A stretch of DNA of 64,000 nucleotides from AC-32 sp963821495 (GCA_963821495.1 CAWGEA010000003.1:2046001-2110000), one strand, 5' to 3'. Shown: positions 16,599-26,051, numbered from the stretch's first letter. Numbers and translations are program-made. The notes: generated by a model not told the origin, from the sequence alone.

Positions 16599-17560
16599 AC
16601 GGGAACCGGCGTGTGCTCGAGTGCCTCGCGGATCAGGGCCCCCGGCGACATGCCCGCGGCGCGGGCCTCCGGGGCGACGATCAGGCGGTGCGCCAGGACC
16701 GGCTCGGCGGCGGCCTTCACGTCGTCGGGCGAGACGAAGCCGCGGCCGTCGGCAAGTGCCCGCGCCTTCGCCACGCGCAGCAGCGCGATCCCCGCGCGCG
16801 GGCTCGCGCCCAGGTAGACGCGGCCGTCGCTGCGCGTGTGCCGCAGGAGCGCGACGACGTAGCGGTTGACGCTCTCCTCGACGAAGACCTCCGTCGCCGC
16901 GGCCGCGAGCGAGCGCACGTCGGCGGCCGTCGCGACCGGCCGCAGCGAATCGAGCGGCGGCTCGCTCGTCTGCTCGGTCAGCATCCGCGCCTCGTCGGGG
17001 AGCGGCGGGTAGCCGATCTCGATCCGGAGCGTGAAGCGGTCGAGCTGCGCCTCTGGCAGCGGGTACGTCCCCTCGTACTCGATCGGGTTCTGGGTCGCGA
17101 CCACCATGAACGGCGCCGCGAGCTCGTAGCTGACGCCGTCGACGGTGACCTGATCCTCCTGCATCGACTCGAGCAGCGCGGCCTGCGTCTTCGGCGAGGC
17201 GCGATTGATCTCGTCGACGAGCAGCAGGTTCGCGAACACCGGTCCCGGCCGGAACTCGAACTCGTTGGTCTTCTGGTTGAAGACGTTCACCCCGGTCACG
17301 TCGGAGGGCAGCAGGTCGGGGGTGAACTGCAGCCGCGAGAAGGAGCAGTCGATCGAACGGGCGAGCGCCTTGGCCAGCATCGTCTTCCCGACCCCGGGGA
17401 AGTCCTCGATGATCAGGTGGCCCTCCGCGACCAGGCAGAGCACCGCCAGCCTCAGCGTGTCCTCGGGCGCGTGCACGACCTGCGCGAGGTTGTCGACGAT
17501 CTTCTGGACCGATTCGGCCGCCGCGCTGTCGACGCGCTCACTACCGACGGCTTCGTCCAT
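16595..17560 (-). CDS. MoxR family AAA+ ATPase
   Basis: 321 residues. Walker A is DFPGVGKT, Walker B LLLVDEINRA, sensor 1 VATQNPIEYEGTYPLPEAQ, and the C-terminal lid contains SPRAGIALLRVAKARA. MoxR ATPases act as chaperone-like remodelers for vWA/DUF58 partners. ATG 17560 lies inside the 3' end of coaBC, with GGAGGG 5 nt upstream. Confidence 0.93.
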   Translation of the reverse strand: MDEAVGSERVDSAAAESVQKIVDNLAQVVHAPEDTLRLAVLCLVAEGHLIIEDFPGVGKTMLAKALARSIDCSFSRLQFTPDLLPSDVTGVNVFNQKTNEFEFRPGPVFANLLLVDEINRASPKTQAALLESMQEDQVTVDGVSYELAAPFMVVATQNPIEYEGTYPLPEAQLDRFTLRIEIGYPPLPDEARMLTEQTSEPPLDSLRPVATAADVRSLAAAATEVFVEESVNRYVVALLRHTRSDGRVYLGASPRAGIALLRVAKARALADGRGFVSPDDVKAAAEPVLAHRLIVAPEARAAGMSPGALIREALEHTPVPV

Positions 17561-18716
17561 TCGCTCCCTCCAGGCGCTCCGCCACCTCGTCGAGGATCGC
17601 CGCGGCGATCCTCTCCTTGGCCGCCTTCTCGATGCGCCGCTCGCCGTCTGCCGAAACGAGGACGACCTCGTTGTCGGCCGCGTCGAAGCCGATGTCGTCG
17701 CGGCTCACGTCGTTGAAGACGATCAGGTCGGCCCGCTTGTTGTCGAGCTTCGCCCGGGCGCGCTCCAGCCCGCGCTCGCCGCGGTCTGCCGCGAAGCCGA
17801 CGAGTAGCTGGCCGTCGGTGCGCCGCGACCCGAGCTCGCGCAGGATGTCGGTCGTCGGCTCGAGCGTCACCGTCCAGGGTCGATCGTCCTTCGGGCGCTT
17901 CTCCTCATCAGCGTGAGCCGGTCGGTAGTCGGCAACCGCTGCGGCCATCACGACCACGTCCGCGTCGCCGCGAGCGAGCGTCTCCCGGGCGACGTCCTCG
18001 GCGGTCGGCGCTTGCACCACGTCCACTCCTACGGGCGTAGGCACCGTCAGGTTCGACGCCACGAACGTCACCTCGGCCCCCCGCCTGCGCGCCTCGGCGG
18101 CCACGGCGGAGCCCATACGGCCGGACGAGCGGTTGCCGAGAAAGCGCACCGCGTCGAGCGGCTCGCGCGTCCCACCGGCCGTGACGAGCACCCGCCGGCC
18201 GCGCAGCTGGTCGCGCTTCTCGAGCAGCGTCCGCACGCGCTCGAAGATCGCCTCGGGCTCGCTCATCCTCCCCACGCCTACCTCGCCCTCGGCCGTGTCG
18301 CCCTCCTCCGGCCCGACGAGGTCGACCGCCCGCGCGCGCAACGCCTCGACGTTCGCCTGCGTCGCCTCGCTGCGCCACATGCGCGGGTTCATCGCAGGCG
18401 CCGCGAGCACGGGACCCTCGAAGGCGAGCGCCGTCTGGGTGAGCACGTTGTCGGCGAGGCCGTGCGCGAGCTTCGCCAGCGTGTTCGCGGAGAGCGGCGC
18501 GACGACCAGCAGGTCGGCCTGGACCAGGTGCGGGTAGAGCTCCCGCGGCGCCTCGCGCCGGGCCAGCGCCTCGAAGGTCTTCGCCGAGACGAAGGTCTCC
18601 GCCTCGGGGGTCAGGATCGGGGTCACCTCGTGCCCGGAGCGCACGAGCAGCCGTGCGAGCTCACATGCCTTGTAGGCAGAGATCCCCCCCGTGACCCCGA
18701 GCAGTACCCGCGCCAT
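17541..18716 (-). CDS. coaBC: Bifunctional phosphopantothenoylcysteine decarboxylase / phosphopantothenate-cysteine ligase
   Basis: 391 residues. CoaC domain (1-180): LLGVTGGISAYKACELARLL, the flavin/substrate segments VVAPLSANTLAKLAHGLADN and PAMNPRMW. CoaB domain (190-391): VTAGGTREPLDAVRFLGNRS and DLIVFNDVS. Together they convert phosphopantothenate and cysteine to 4'-phosphopantetheine in CoA synthesis. ATG 18716 is 6 nt after CACAAT (18728-18723), a leaderless fit; an in-frame GTG two codons upstream is the alternative. It is the promoter-proximal gene of the coaBC-moxR run. Confidence 0.93.
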   Translation of the reverse strand: MARVLLGVTGGISAYKACELARLLVRSGHEVTPILTPEAETFVSAKTFEALARREAPRELYPHLVQADLLVVAPLSANTLAKLAHGLADNVLTQTALAFEGPVLAAPAMNPRMWRSEATQANVEALRARAVDLVGPEEGDTAEGEVGVGRMSEPEAIFERVRTLLEKRDQLRGRRVLVTAGGTREPLDAVRFLGNRSSGRMGSAVAAEARRRGAEVTFVASNLTVPTPVGVDVVQAPTAEDVARETLARGDADVVVMAAAVADYRPAHADEEKRPKDDRPWTVTLEPTTDILRELGSRRTDGQLLVGFAADRGERGLERARAKLDNKRADLIVFNDVSRDDIGFDAADNEVVLVSADGERRIEKAAKERIAAAILDEVAERLEGANGRSRR

Positions 18717-18792
18717 GCGCACATTGTGCCCTCAGCGGGGAAATCCGCGACAGCCCGCGCGCCGTAGTGAGTGGGTCCACGAAAGGAGCCAC

Positions 18793-19179
18793 ATGCCGAG
18801 GAAGTCATTTCTCGTGCTGGCAGTCATGACGGCGGTCGCCCTCACGGTCGCCGGAGCAGCCCTCAGTCGCAGCACCGCGACGCCGACGCTCAAGGGCGTC
18901 GTCGGGCCGGGCTACTCGATCAAGCTCACGAAGGGCGGCAAGAGGGTGAAGTCGCTCAAGGCCGGCAAGTACCGGTTCGTCATCAGCGACAAGTCGTCGT
19001 TCCACAACTTCACGGTGGAACGCGAGAAGCCGACGAAGCCGAAGCTCGAGAAGCACATCACCTCGACGGCCTTCACGGGCTCGAAGACGATCGTGATGAC
19101 GCTCAAGCCGGGGAGCTGGAGCTTCTACTGCTCGATCCACGAAGCGCAGATGCACGGCGACTTCAAGGTCACGAAGTAG
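18793..19179 (+). CDS. Secreted cupredoxin-like copper protein
   Basis: 128 residues with a signal peptide (FLVLAVMTAVALTVAGAALS) and a plastocyanin/azurin-like fold. The type 1 copper ligands are visible: His in SSFHNFTV, then Cys, His and Met in FYCSIHEAQMHG. It is probably an extracytoplasmic electron carrier or copper chaperone. GAAAGGAG precedes the ATG. It stands alone, convergent to rpoZ. Confidence 0.85.
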   Translation: MPRKSFLVLAVMTAVALTVAGAALSRSTATPTLKGVVGPGYSIKLTKGGKRVKSLKAGKYRFVISDKSSFHNFTVEREKPTKPKLEKHITSTAFTGSKTIVMTLKPGSWSFYCSIHEAQMHGDFKVTK

Positions 19180-19193
19180 AGATGCCACGAGGG

Positions 19194-19214
19194 GGCCGCC
19201 GGCAGGCGGCGGCC
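19194..19214. terminator. Hairpin between cupredoxin and rpoZ
   Basis: GGCCGCC (19194-19200) pairs with GGCGGCC (19208-19214). It lies between two convergent stop codons 40 bp apart and could end both transcripts. There is no T tract. Confidence 0.45.
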
Positions 19215-19219
19215 TCCGG

Positions 19220-19450
19220 CTACTTGGGGTAGGAGTACTTGATCTTGCCCTCGGCGACTTCCTCGAGGGACATGGTCAAGTAGTTCTTCGAGCGTGACTC
19301 GACCAGCGGCGGTAGGAACTGGTCGAACGTGCCCTCGCCGAGCTGGTGGTGGTAGTTGTTGATCTGCCGCGCGCGCTTGGCGGCGACGATCACCAGTGCG
19401 TAGCGGGAGTCGACGTTCTCGAGCAGCTCGTCAATGCGGGGATGGATCAT
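19220..19450 (-). CDS. rpoZ: RNA polymerase omega subunit
   Basis: 76 residues. SRYALVIVAAKRARQIN is the omega signature, followed by a C-terminal LTMSLEEVAEGKIKY. The ATG lies within the 3' end of gmk (20-bp overlap). Omega aids RNA polymerase assembly and, in many bacteria, ppGpp sensing. The mihF-gmk-rpoZ order is the usual actinobacterial arrangement. Confidence 0.9.
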   Translation of the reverse strand: MIHPRIDELLENVDSRYALVIVAAKRARQINNYHHQLGEGTFDQFLPPLVESRSKNYLTMSLEEVAEGKIKYSYPK

Positions 19451-20048
19451 GGGCAGGCATGGTACCTGCGCCGTCCAGGGCCCGGCGGACGATTCCCTCC
19501 AGCTCGGCGACGGCGCGCTCGCGGTCGTCGTTGACGATCGTGTGGTTGAACTCGGAGGCGAGCGCGAGCTGCCGCTCCGCGATGTCGAGCCGCTCGTCGA
19601 TCTCGCCCTCGCTCTCGGTCGCCCGCGAGCGCAGTCGCCGCTCGCGCTCCTCCCTGCTCGGCGCGGTGACGAAGACCGTGACCGCCGCCGGGACTCGGTC
19701 GCGGACGGCCAGCGCACCGCCGGTCTCGATCTCGAGCACCGGCGACCGGCCTTCACCGGTGATGCGCTCGAGCTCCGACCAGAGCGTCCCCGATCGGTAG
19801 CCCTCGCCCCACGGTAGCTCGACCCACTCCAGGAACTTGCCTTCCGCGAGCTTGCGGTCGAAGTCGTCCTCGCCCAGGAACCAGTAGTCGCGGCCGTGCG
19901 TCTCGCCGGGCCTCCGTGGCCGGGTCGTCGCCGAGATCGCAAGTGCCAGCTCGGGTACGCGCTCGACCAGCAGCTTCGCCAGAGTGCTCTTGCCTTCACC
20001 GGACGTGCCGGTGATCACGAAGACCGGTCTAGCGGTTGAAGAGGCCAA
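19431..20048 (-). CDS. gmk: Guanylate kinase
   Basis: 205 residues. P-loop GTSGEGKST, GMP-binding SATTRPRRPGETHGRDYWF and the lid EIDERLDIAERQL. It phosphorylates GMP to GDP. The best start is TTG 20048, inside the end of mihF; a downstream GTG would cut into the first beta strand. It overlaps both neighbours, so mihF, gmk and rpoZ are one transcript. Confidence 0.92.
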   Translation of the reverse strand: MASSTARPVFVITGTSGEGKSTLAKLLVERVPELALAISATTRPRRPGETHGRDYWFLGEDDFDRKLAEGKFLEWVELPWGEGYRSGTLWSELERITGEGRSPVLEIETGGALAVRDRVPAAVTVFVTAPSREERERRLRSRATESEGEIDERLDIAERQLALASEFNHTIVNDDRERAVAELEGIVRRALDGAGTMPAHDPSPH

Positions 20049-20358
20049 CCAGCTCTGCCCGCTGCCGGTCCGACAGCCCGCCGACGGTCTTCGACTGGCT
20101 GATCCTGCACTGGTTGAGGAAGCGGGCGGCCTTGACGCGGCCGAACTTCGGCACCGCCATCAGCATGTCGAAGACCTTCGCGGTCGAGACGTACTCCGGC
20201 GGATCGTTGAGGATCTCCTCGATGCGCGCGTCCCCGGACTTGAGGTCCTTCTTCAGCTGCGCGCGACGCACGCGGATGTCGTTCGCCCGCTTGAGCGCTT
20301 CCATCCGTTGATCGAGTGAGCGGAGTGGCGCCTGGGCCTGAGTCTTGAGCGCGGCCAC
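20029..20358 (-). CDS. mihF: Actinobacterial integration host factor (mIHF)
   Basis: 109 residues from GTG 20358. It carries the basic N-terminal helix and the H2TH-like DNA-binding core VPKFGRVKAARFLNQCRI with SQSKTVGGLSDRQR. This nucleoid protein is specific to actinobacteria and is unrelated to enterobacterial IHF. I reject the longer frame to 20394 because it runs through a near-consensus promoter whose -10 sits 8 nt before this GTG. Confidence 0.92.
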   Translation of the reverse strand: MAALKTQAQAPLRSLDQRMEALKRANDIRVRRAQLKKDLKSGDARIEEILNDPPEYVSTAKVFDMLMAVPKFGRVKAARFLNQCRISQSKTVGGLSDRQRAELVGLFNR

Positions 20359-20366
20359 GGCGGGGG

Positions 20367-20394
20367 ATACTAACAACCTCGCAGTGTCGGTCAA
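20367..20394 (-). promoter_or_regulatory. Near-consensus sigma-70-type promoter of mihF-gmk-rpoZ
   Basis: TTGACC (20394-20389), a 16-nt spacer, then TAGTAT (20372-20367); the mihF GTG follows 8 nt later, giving a leaderless mRNA. The -35 overlaps the pyrD stop codon, so the block has its own promoter as well as read-through from the pyr operon. Confidence 0.75.
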
Positions 20395-21308
20395 CCCGAC
20401 AACTTTAGGCCCGTATGCAGGGGTTTTGAGACTGGTGGTCTCGACCTCGGGTCGAGGGTCGGTTCGGGGGCCGTGTGGGCGGCGCCGATTGCGTTGTCAG
20501 GGTTGACGAAGCCGAACGCGGCCAGCTCGGCCTCCAGCTCGGAGCGGATCCGCGCCGCCGCACCGGGGTCGGAGAAGAGCGCGGTGCCGACGGCGACGTC
20601 CGTCGCGCCGGCCGCGAGCAGCTCCAGCGCGTGGCGTCCGGAGGCGACGCCGCCCATGCCGACGATCGGCAGGCGCGTCGCTGCAAAGCACGCGTAGACC
20701 GCAGCCAAGGCCACCGGCCGCAGCGCAGGGCCCGACAGCCCGCCGGTCGCGCGGGCGAGCACGGGCCGCAGCGTGCGCTCGTCGAGGGCGAGGCCGCGGA
20801 CGGTGTTGACGAGGCTGAGGCCGTCGGCGCCTGATGCCTCGGCCGCGCGCGCGGTGGCGGCGAGGTCGGCGACCGCGGCCGAGAGCTTGGCGTAGAGCGG
20901 CTTCGCCGTCACCGCGCGAACCGCGGCGACGACCTCGCCCACGTTCTCCGGCACCTCGTCGACATTCGGGCACGAGAGGTTCAGCTCCAGTGCCTCGACC
21001 TCCTCGCACACGCCCACGTGCCGGGCGACGTTCACGTAGTCCTCGACGGAGAAGCCGCCGACGGAGACCCAGAGCGGCACCCCCAGCTGCGCGAGCCGCG
21101 GCAGGTGCTCGGCGACGAATGCCTCCACGCCCGGGTTCGCGAGCCCGATCGCGTTCAGCATCCCGGCCTCGGTCTCGGCGATCCGCACCGGTGCGTTGCC
21201 CTCCCGGGACAGCGGCGTGACGGTCTTCGTGACGAAGACGTCCAGCGTCCGCGCGACTTCCGGTGCGGTGAGCGCGTCGAGGCAGCCGCTCGCGTTAAGC
21301 AGCCGCAA
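20391..21308 (-). CDS. pyrD: Dihydroorotate dehydrogenase, class 1B catalytic subunit
   Basis: 305 residues, FMN-binding TIM barrel. The catalytic cysteine is in LELNLSCPNVDEVPENVG, typical of class 1 enzymes; GMGGVASGRHALELLAAGA is the phosphate-binding region. It oxidises dihydroorotate to orotate. Paired with PyrK it is the NAD-linked 1B type. TTG 21308 overlaps the end of pyrK by 14 bp. Confidence 0.92.
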   Translation of the reverse strand: MRLLNASGCLDALTAPEVARTLDVFVTKTVTPLSREGNAPVRIAETEAGMLNAIGLANPGVEAFVAEHLPRLAQLGVPLWVSVGGFSVEDYVNVARHVGVCEEVEALELNLSCPNVDEVPENVGEVVAAVRAVTAKPLYAKLSAAVADLAATARAAEASGADGLSLVNTVRGLALDERTLRPVLARATGGLSGPALRPVALAAVYACFAATRLPIVGMGGVASGRHALELLAAGATDVAVGTALFSDPGAAARIRSELEAELAAFGFVNPDNAIGAAHTAPEPTLDPRSRPPVSKPLHTGLKLSG

Positions 21309-21957
21309 GGACCGGCCCTTCCACGCAGAGGCGCCGGAGCTCGCCCTCGATCTCGACCACGCAGCCGTAGCAGGCGCCGTACCCGCAGGCCATCGGTGCC
21401 TCCCAGGCCAGCTGCGCGTGCGGCGTGAGGTGGCGGATGGCCTCGAGCATCGGCTCGGGGCCGCAGGCGAGCACGTCGTGGGCGGCGGGCATCACCTCGG
21501 TGACGTAGGTCGGCTCGAGCACGACCTCGGCGTTCGGCACCAGCGCGGCCGCCTCGGCATGCCACGCGCTGCGGAAGCCGAGCAGGGCCGGCGGGCCGCC
21601 GAGGCGCTCCGAAAGGTAGGGGAACGGCGCGACGCCGATCCCGCCGCCGACGAGCAGCGGCCGCTCGACGTCGAGGCGGAAGCCGTTGCCGAGCGGCCCG
21701 AGGATGCCGATCCGCTCGCCGGGCCCGAGCGCGCAGAGCGCCTGCGTGCCAGGCCCGATCGGGTCGATCAGGAAGGCGAGCTCGCCCGGCGGCGCGAAGC
21801 AGAGGCTCATCGGCCGCGGCAGCAGCCGGCCCGGCGCCTCCAGCATGAAGAACTGCCCGGGGCGGCCGGGATCGAGGCCGCCGCGCTCGACGCGCAGCAG
21901 CGTGTACGGGCCGACCTGCTCGCCGCCGACGACGCTACGCGCTGCGCGCTTCGTCAT
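21295..21957 (-). CDS. pyrK: Dihydroorotate dehydrogenase electron transfer subunit
   Basis: 220 residues of the ferredoxin-reductase fold: the FAD-binding RPMSLCFAPP region, the nucleotide-binding LLVGGGIGVAPFPYL, and a C-terminal 2Fe-2S site with Cys in ACGYGACYGC and RLCVEGPV. It passes electrons from PyrD to NAD. Its ATG overlaps the carB stop. Confidence 0.92.
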   Translation of the reverse strand: MTKRAARSVVGGEQVGPYTLLRVERGGLDPGRPGQFFMLEAPGRLLPRPMSLCFAPPGELAFLIDPIGPGTQALCALGPGERIGILGPLGNGFRLDVERPLLVGGGIGVAPFPYLSERLGGPPALLGFRSAWHAEAAALVPNAEVVLEPTYVTEVMPAAHDVLACGPEPMLEAIRHLTPHAQLAWEAPMACGYGACYGCVVEIEGELRRLCVEGPVLAAA

Positions 21958-24900
21958 CGATCCGCTCCTGCAAGCTGAGCGCGACCTCGTCGCGCGCGTG
22001 CGCGATCGCCTCGACCGCGGCCGCCGCGCCGGAGACCGTCGTGATGCACGGAACCCGCGCGACGAGCGCGGCCTCGCGGATCAGGTACCCGTCCGTGCGT
22101 GCGCCCGAGCCCTGGGGCGTGTTGACGACGAGGTCGCAACGGCCCCGGCGGACGAGGTCGACCACGCTCGGCCCTTCGCCCTCCTCGGTCACCTTGCGCA
22201 CGTACTCGACCGCAAGCCCCGAGTCGGCGAGCGTGCGCGCCGTGCCGGCGGTGGCGAGCAGCCGGAAGCCGAGCCCGGCGAGGGCCTGTGCGACGGGAAC
22301 GACGACGTCCTTGTCCTCGTCGCGAACCGAGAGGAAGGCGGTGCCGCTCGCGGGGAGCCGGCGGCCGGCGGCACGCTCGGCCTTCGCGAAGGCGGTCGGC
22401 AGGTCGGACGCGCTCGCCATCACCTCGCCGGTCGAGCGCATCTCCGGACCGAGCACGGGATCCGCGCCGGGGAAGCGGGCGAACGGCAGCACCGCCGCCT
22501 TGACGGAGACCTGGCTGAGGTCGGGCGCGGCGAGCTCAAGGTCGGCGAGCGTCTCGCCCTCGGCGAGACGGCAGGCGGCCTGCACGAGGTTGACGCCGGT
22601 CGCCTTGCTCGCGAACGGGACCGTGCGCGACGCGCGCGGGTTCGCCTCGAGCACGTAGAGCTGGTCGTCGGCGAGCGCCAGCTGGACGTTCAGCAGGCCG
22701 ACGACGCCGAGCGCGGGCCCGAGCCGCCGCACCGCGTGCGCGACCGCCCGTCGCTCGGAGCGCGTCAGCGACGGCGCCGGCAACACACAGCTCGAGTCGC
22801 CGGAGTGGACGCCGGCCTCCTCGACGTGCTGCATCACCGCCGCGACGAAGGTGTCTCGGCCGTCGCAGAGCGCGTCGACGTCGATCTCGATCGCGTTCTC
22901 CAGAAAGCGGTCGACCAAGAGCCTGCCGCCTGCCGCGGCCGCTTCGCGTACCGCCTCGGCGTCGTAGCAGACCCGCATGCTCCGCCCGCCGAGCACGTAG
23001 CTGGGCCGCACCAGCACCGGGTAGCCGACGCCCTCCGCGACTTCAACGGCCTCCTCCGCATCCGACGCCATCCCCCACGCCGGCACCGCCACGCCGAGCT
23101 CCTCGCAGAGCGCCGCGAAGCGCTCGCGGTCCTCGGCGAGGTCGACGGCCTCGAATGGCGTCCCGAGAACGCGGAAGCCGGCGGCCTCGATCGCGCGCGC
23201 CAGCTTGAGCGGCGTCTGACCGCCGAACTGGATCACCACGCCCACCGGCTGCTCGCGCTCGCAGATCGCGAGCACCTCCTCGACGCCGAGCGGCTCGAAG
23301 TAGAGGCGATCGGAGGTGTCGTAGTCGGTCGAGACCGTCTCGGGGTTGCAGTTGACCATCACGGCCTCGTAGCCAAGGGCGCGGAAGCTCTGCGCCGCAT
23401 GGACGCAGCAGTAGTCGAACTCGATCCCCTGGCCGATCCGGTTCGGGCCGGACCCCAGGATGACGATCGCCTGTCGGTTCTGGTGACTGGAGGCCGTATC
23501 GGCTTCGTCGGCCTCGCCCCAGGTTGAGTAGAAGTAGTTCGAGGCCGCCTCGACCTCTGCCGCGCAGGAGTCGACCCGCCGGTAGCTCGGACGCACCCCC
23601 CACGCCCGCCTCGCTGCTCGGGCCCGCTCCTCGCTCACCCCACACGCCGCCGCGACGGCCGCGTCCGAGTGGCCGAGGCGCTTCAGCCGCAGCCAGTCGT
23701 CCGCGACGAGATCGGAGAGGTTGAGCCGATCGAGCCGCAGCCGCTCGAGCTCGGCCCGGAACCACGGATGCACGCCCTCGGGGAGCTCGTCGAGCGACGG
23801 CCACGGCGTGACCGCGCCGCCGTCGAGCTCGCGCGAGCGCAGCGCCTTCGAGAGCGCCTCGGCGAACGTCCGCCCGATGCCCATCGCCTCGCCGACCGAC
23901 TTCATCTGCGTGCCGAGCGTCGTGTCGGCGCCCGGGAACTTCTCGAAGGCGAAGCGCGGCACCTTGACGACCACGTAGTCGAGCGTCGGCTCGAAGCTCG
24001 CCGGGGTCGTGCCGGTGAGGTCGTTCGGGATCTCGTCGAGCGTGTAGCCGACGGCGAGCTTGGCCGCGACCTTGGCGATCGGGTACCCGGTCGCCTTCGA
24101 GGCGAGCGCCGAGGAGCGCGAGACGCGCGGGTTCATCTCGATCACGCGCATGTCGCCGCTCTCGCGGTTGCGTGCGAACTGGATGTTCGAGCCGCCGCAC
24201 TCGACGCCGACCGCCCGGATGACGGCCGCCGCCCCGTCGCGCAGCTCCTGGTAGGCCTCGTCCGAGAGCGTCATCTGCGGCGCGACGGTGACCGAGTCGC
24301 CGGTGTGCACGCCCATCGGGTCGAGGTTCTCGATCGAGCAGACGACGACCACGTTGTCGTTGCGGTCGCGGATCACCTCCAGCTCGAACTCGTCCCAGCC
24401 GAGCAGCGACTCCTCGACGAGCACCTGGCCGACCGGGCTCTCGGCGAGCGCGCGGTCGAGCAACGGCCGTAGCTCGGCCCACGAGCGGGCGGTGCCGCCA
24501 CCGTGGCCGCCGAGAGTGAAGGCGGGCCGCAGGATGACCGGGAAGCTGAGGTCGCGCGGCACATCCGAACGGGCCGTGACCACGAGGGACTCCGGCACCT
24601 TCAGCCCCGCTTCGCGCACTGTCTCGCGGAAGAGCTCGCGATCCTCGGCGCGGCGGATCACGTCCGGCGGCGCGCCGATCAGCTCGATCCCGAGCGCGTC
24701 CAGCACACCGGTCTCGGCGAGCTCGAGCCCGATGTTGAGCGCGGTCTGGCCGCCCATCGTCGGCAGCAGCGCGTCGGGCCGCTCGCGCCCGAGCACGTCG
24801 GCGACGGCCTCGACATCGAGCGGCTCGAGGTAGGTGCGGTCGGCAAAGCCGGGGTCGGTCATGATCGTCGCCGGGTTCGAGTTGACGACGATCGTGCGGA

Positions 24901-25024
24901 AGCCGTCCTCGCGCAGCACCTTCAGCGCCTGGCAGCCCGCGTAGTCGAACTCGCAGGCCTGGCCGATCACGATCGGCCCGGAGCCGATCAGGCAGATCGA
25001 GCGGAGATCACGCCGCTTCGGCAA
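21935..25024 (-). CDS. carB: Carbamoyl-phosphate synthase large subunit
   Basis: 1029 residues, slightly short of the usual about 1060-1100. Two homologous halves each carry an ATP-grasp domain; the N-terminal half begins RSICLIGSGPIVIGQACEFD and the second ILGSGPNRIGQGIEFDY. The C-terminal MGS-like allosteric domain includes LLATAGTARTLAD and CDLVVNTPQG. It makes carbamoyl phosphate for arginine and pyrimidines. TTG 25024 lies inside the carA 3' end. Confidence 0.95.
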   Translation of the reverse strand: MPKRRDLRSICLIGSGPIVIGQACEFDYAGCQALKVLREDGFRTIVVNSNPATIMTDPGFADRTYLEPLDVEAVADVLGRERPDALLPTMGGQTALNIGLELAETGVLDALGIELIGAPPDVIRRAEDRELFRETVREAGLKVPESLVVTARSDVPRDLSFPVILRPAFTLGGHGGGTARSWAELRPLLDRALAESPVGQVLVEESLLGWDEFELEVIRDRNDNVVVVCSIENLDPMGVHTGDSVTVAPQMTLSDEAYQELRDGAAAVIRAVGVECGGSNIQFARNRESGDMRVIEMNPRVSRSSALASKATGYPIAKVAAKLAVGYTLDEIPNDLTGTTPASFEPTLDYVVVKVPRFAFEKFPGADTTLGTQMKSVGEAMGIGRTFAEALSKALRSRELDGGAVTPWPSLDELPEGVHPWFRAELERLRLDRLNLSDLVADDWLRLKRLGHSDAAVAAACGVSEERARAARRAWGVRPSYRRVDSCAAEVEAASNYFYSTWGEADEADTASSHQNRQAIVILGSGPNRIGQGIEFDYCCVHAAQSFRALGYEAVMVNCNPETVSTDYDTSDRLYFEPLGVEEVLAICEREQPVGVVIQFGGQTPLKLARAIEAAGFRVLGTPFEAVDLAEDRERFAALCEELGVAVPAWGMASDAEEAVEVAEGVGYPVLVRPSYVLGGRSMRVCYDAEAVREAAAAGGRLLVDRFLENAIEIDVDALCDGRDTFVAAVMQHVEEAGVHSGDSSCVLPAPSLTRSERRAVAHAVRRLGPALGVVGLLNVQLALADDQLYVLEANPRASRTVPFASKATGVNLVQAACRLAEGETLADLELAAPDLSQVSVKAAVLPFARFPGADPVLGPEMRSTGEVMASASDLPTAFAKAERAAGRRLPASGTAFLSVRDEDKDVVVPVAQALAGLGFRLLATAGTARTLADSGLAVEYVRKVTEEGEGPSVVDLVRRGRCDLVVNTPQGSGARTDGYLIREAALVARVPCITTVSGAAAAVEAIAHARDEVALSLQERIDDEARSA

Positions 25025-26051
25025 GCGCCACCCCCTCGACCCAGCGCGTGAGCAGCGGCCACGCGTCGTGCGGCCCCGGTCGCGCCTCGGGATGGAACTG
25101 CACCGACCGCGCCCGCAGCTCGGGAAAGTCGAGCCCCTCGACCGTCCCGTCGTAGAGCGAGACGTGCGTCACCTCGGGCGCGTCCGAGCGTGCGACCGCG
25201 AAGCCGTGGTTCTGGCTCGTCACGAGCACGCGGTTCGACCGCTTCTCGAGCACCGGGTGGTTCGCGCCGCGGTGGCCGAACGGGAGCTTGAAGGTCTCGT
25301 GCCCGGTCGCGAGCGCGAGCAGCTGGTGCCCCAGGCAGATGCCGAGGATCGGCACCGTGCCGAGCAGCGCCCGCACCGTCTTCACCTCCGCGGCGAGCGG
25401 CTCTGGGTCGCCGGGGCCGTTCGAGAGCAGGACGCCGTCGTAGCGGGCGAGCTCGTCCGGGTCGGCGTCGTGCCGGTAGACCGTGACCGCGGCGCCGGCC
25501 CACGCGAGGCGGTCGAGGATCGAGCGCTTGCAGCCGTAGTCGACGACCGCGATCCGCGCAGTGCCCGCGTCCGAGTAGACGTACGGCTCGCGCGTCGAGA
25601 CGCCCGCCGCGAGCGGGCGCCCGGCCATCGCCGGCTGCTCGCGCACCGCCGCGACCGCTTCCTCCAGCGAGGCCTCGCCCGCGACGGCGATCGCGCGCAT
25701 CGCTCCCGCCTCGCGCAGGTGGACGACGAGCGAACGCGTGTCGATCCCGGAGAGGGCGACGAGCCCATGCTCGTGCAGCCAGTCCGTCCAGGCGGGCCCG
25801 CGGGCCTCCCGCATCACGACCGCCCGCGCGTGCGGCCGGCGCGACTCGCAGCGGTCGCCCTCGACGCCGTAGTTGCCGACCATCGGCGCGGTGAAGCAGA
25901 CGATCTGCTCCGCGTAGCTCGGGTCGGTGACCACCTCCTGGTAGCCGGTCATCGCGGTGGTGAAGACCGCCTCGCCGAACGTGAAGCCCTCGGCTCCGAC
26001 GGACTCGCCGCGGAAGACGGTGCCGTCCTCGAGCGCCAGAAACCCGGTCAT
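25008..26051 (-). CDS. carA: Carbamoyl-phosphate synthase small subunit (glutaminase)
   Basis: 347 residues. An N-terminal CarA-specific domain (GFLALEDGTVFRGES, FTTAMTGYQEVVTDPSY) precedes a class I glutamine amidotransferase domain with catalytic Cys in GICLGHQ and the His/Glu pair in VQFHPEARPGPHD. It supplies ammonia to CarB. ATG 26051 overlaps the preceding gene's stop (ATGA). Confidence 0.95.
   Translation of the reverse strand: MTGFLALEDGTVFRGESVGAEGFTFGEAVFTTAMTGYQEVVTDPSYAEQIVCFTAPMVGNYGVEGDRCESRRPHARAVVMREARGPAWTDWLHEHGLVALSGIDTRSLVVHLREAGAMRAIAVAGEASLEEAVAAVREQPAMAGRPLAAGVSTREPYVYSDAGTARIAVVDYGCKRSILDRLAWAGAAVTVYRHDADPDELARYDGVLLSNGPGDPEPLAAEVKTVRALLGTVPILGICLGHQLLALATGHETFKLPFGHRGANHPVLEKRSNRVLVTSQNHGFAVARSDAPEVTHVSLYDGTVEGLDFPELRARSVQFHPEARPGPHDAWPLLTRWVEGVALAEAA

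Noticed and set aside
13132..17716. Long plus-strand open frames across the transglutaminase-moxR-coaBC region
   Set aside because: They are GC-driven antisense frames with arginine/alanine-rich products and no domains; the minus-strand genes are clear.
21686..25051. Long plus-strand open frames opposite pyrK, carB and carA
   Set aside because: Antisense artefacts of high-GC coding sequence; no ribosome sites or recognisable domains.
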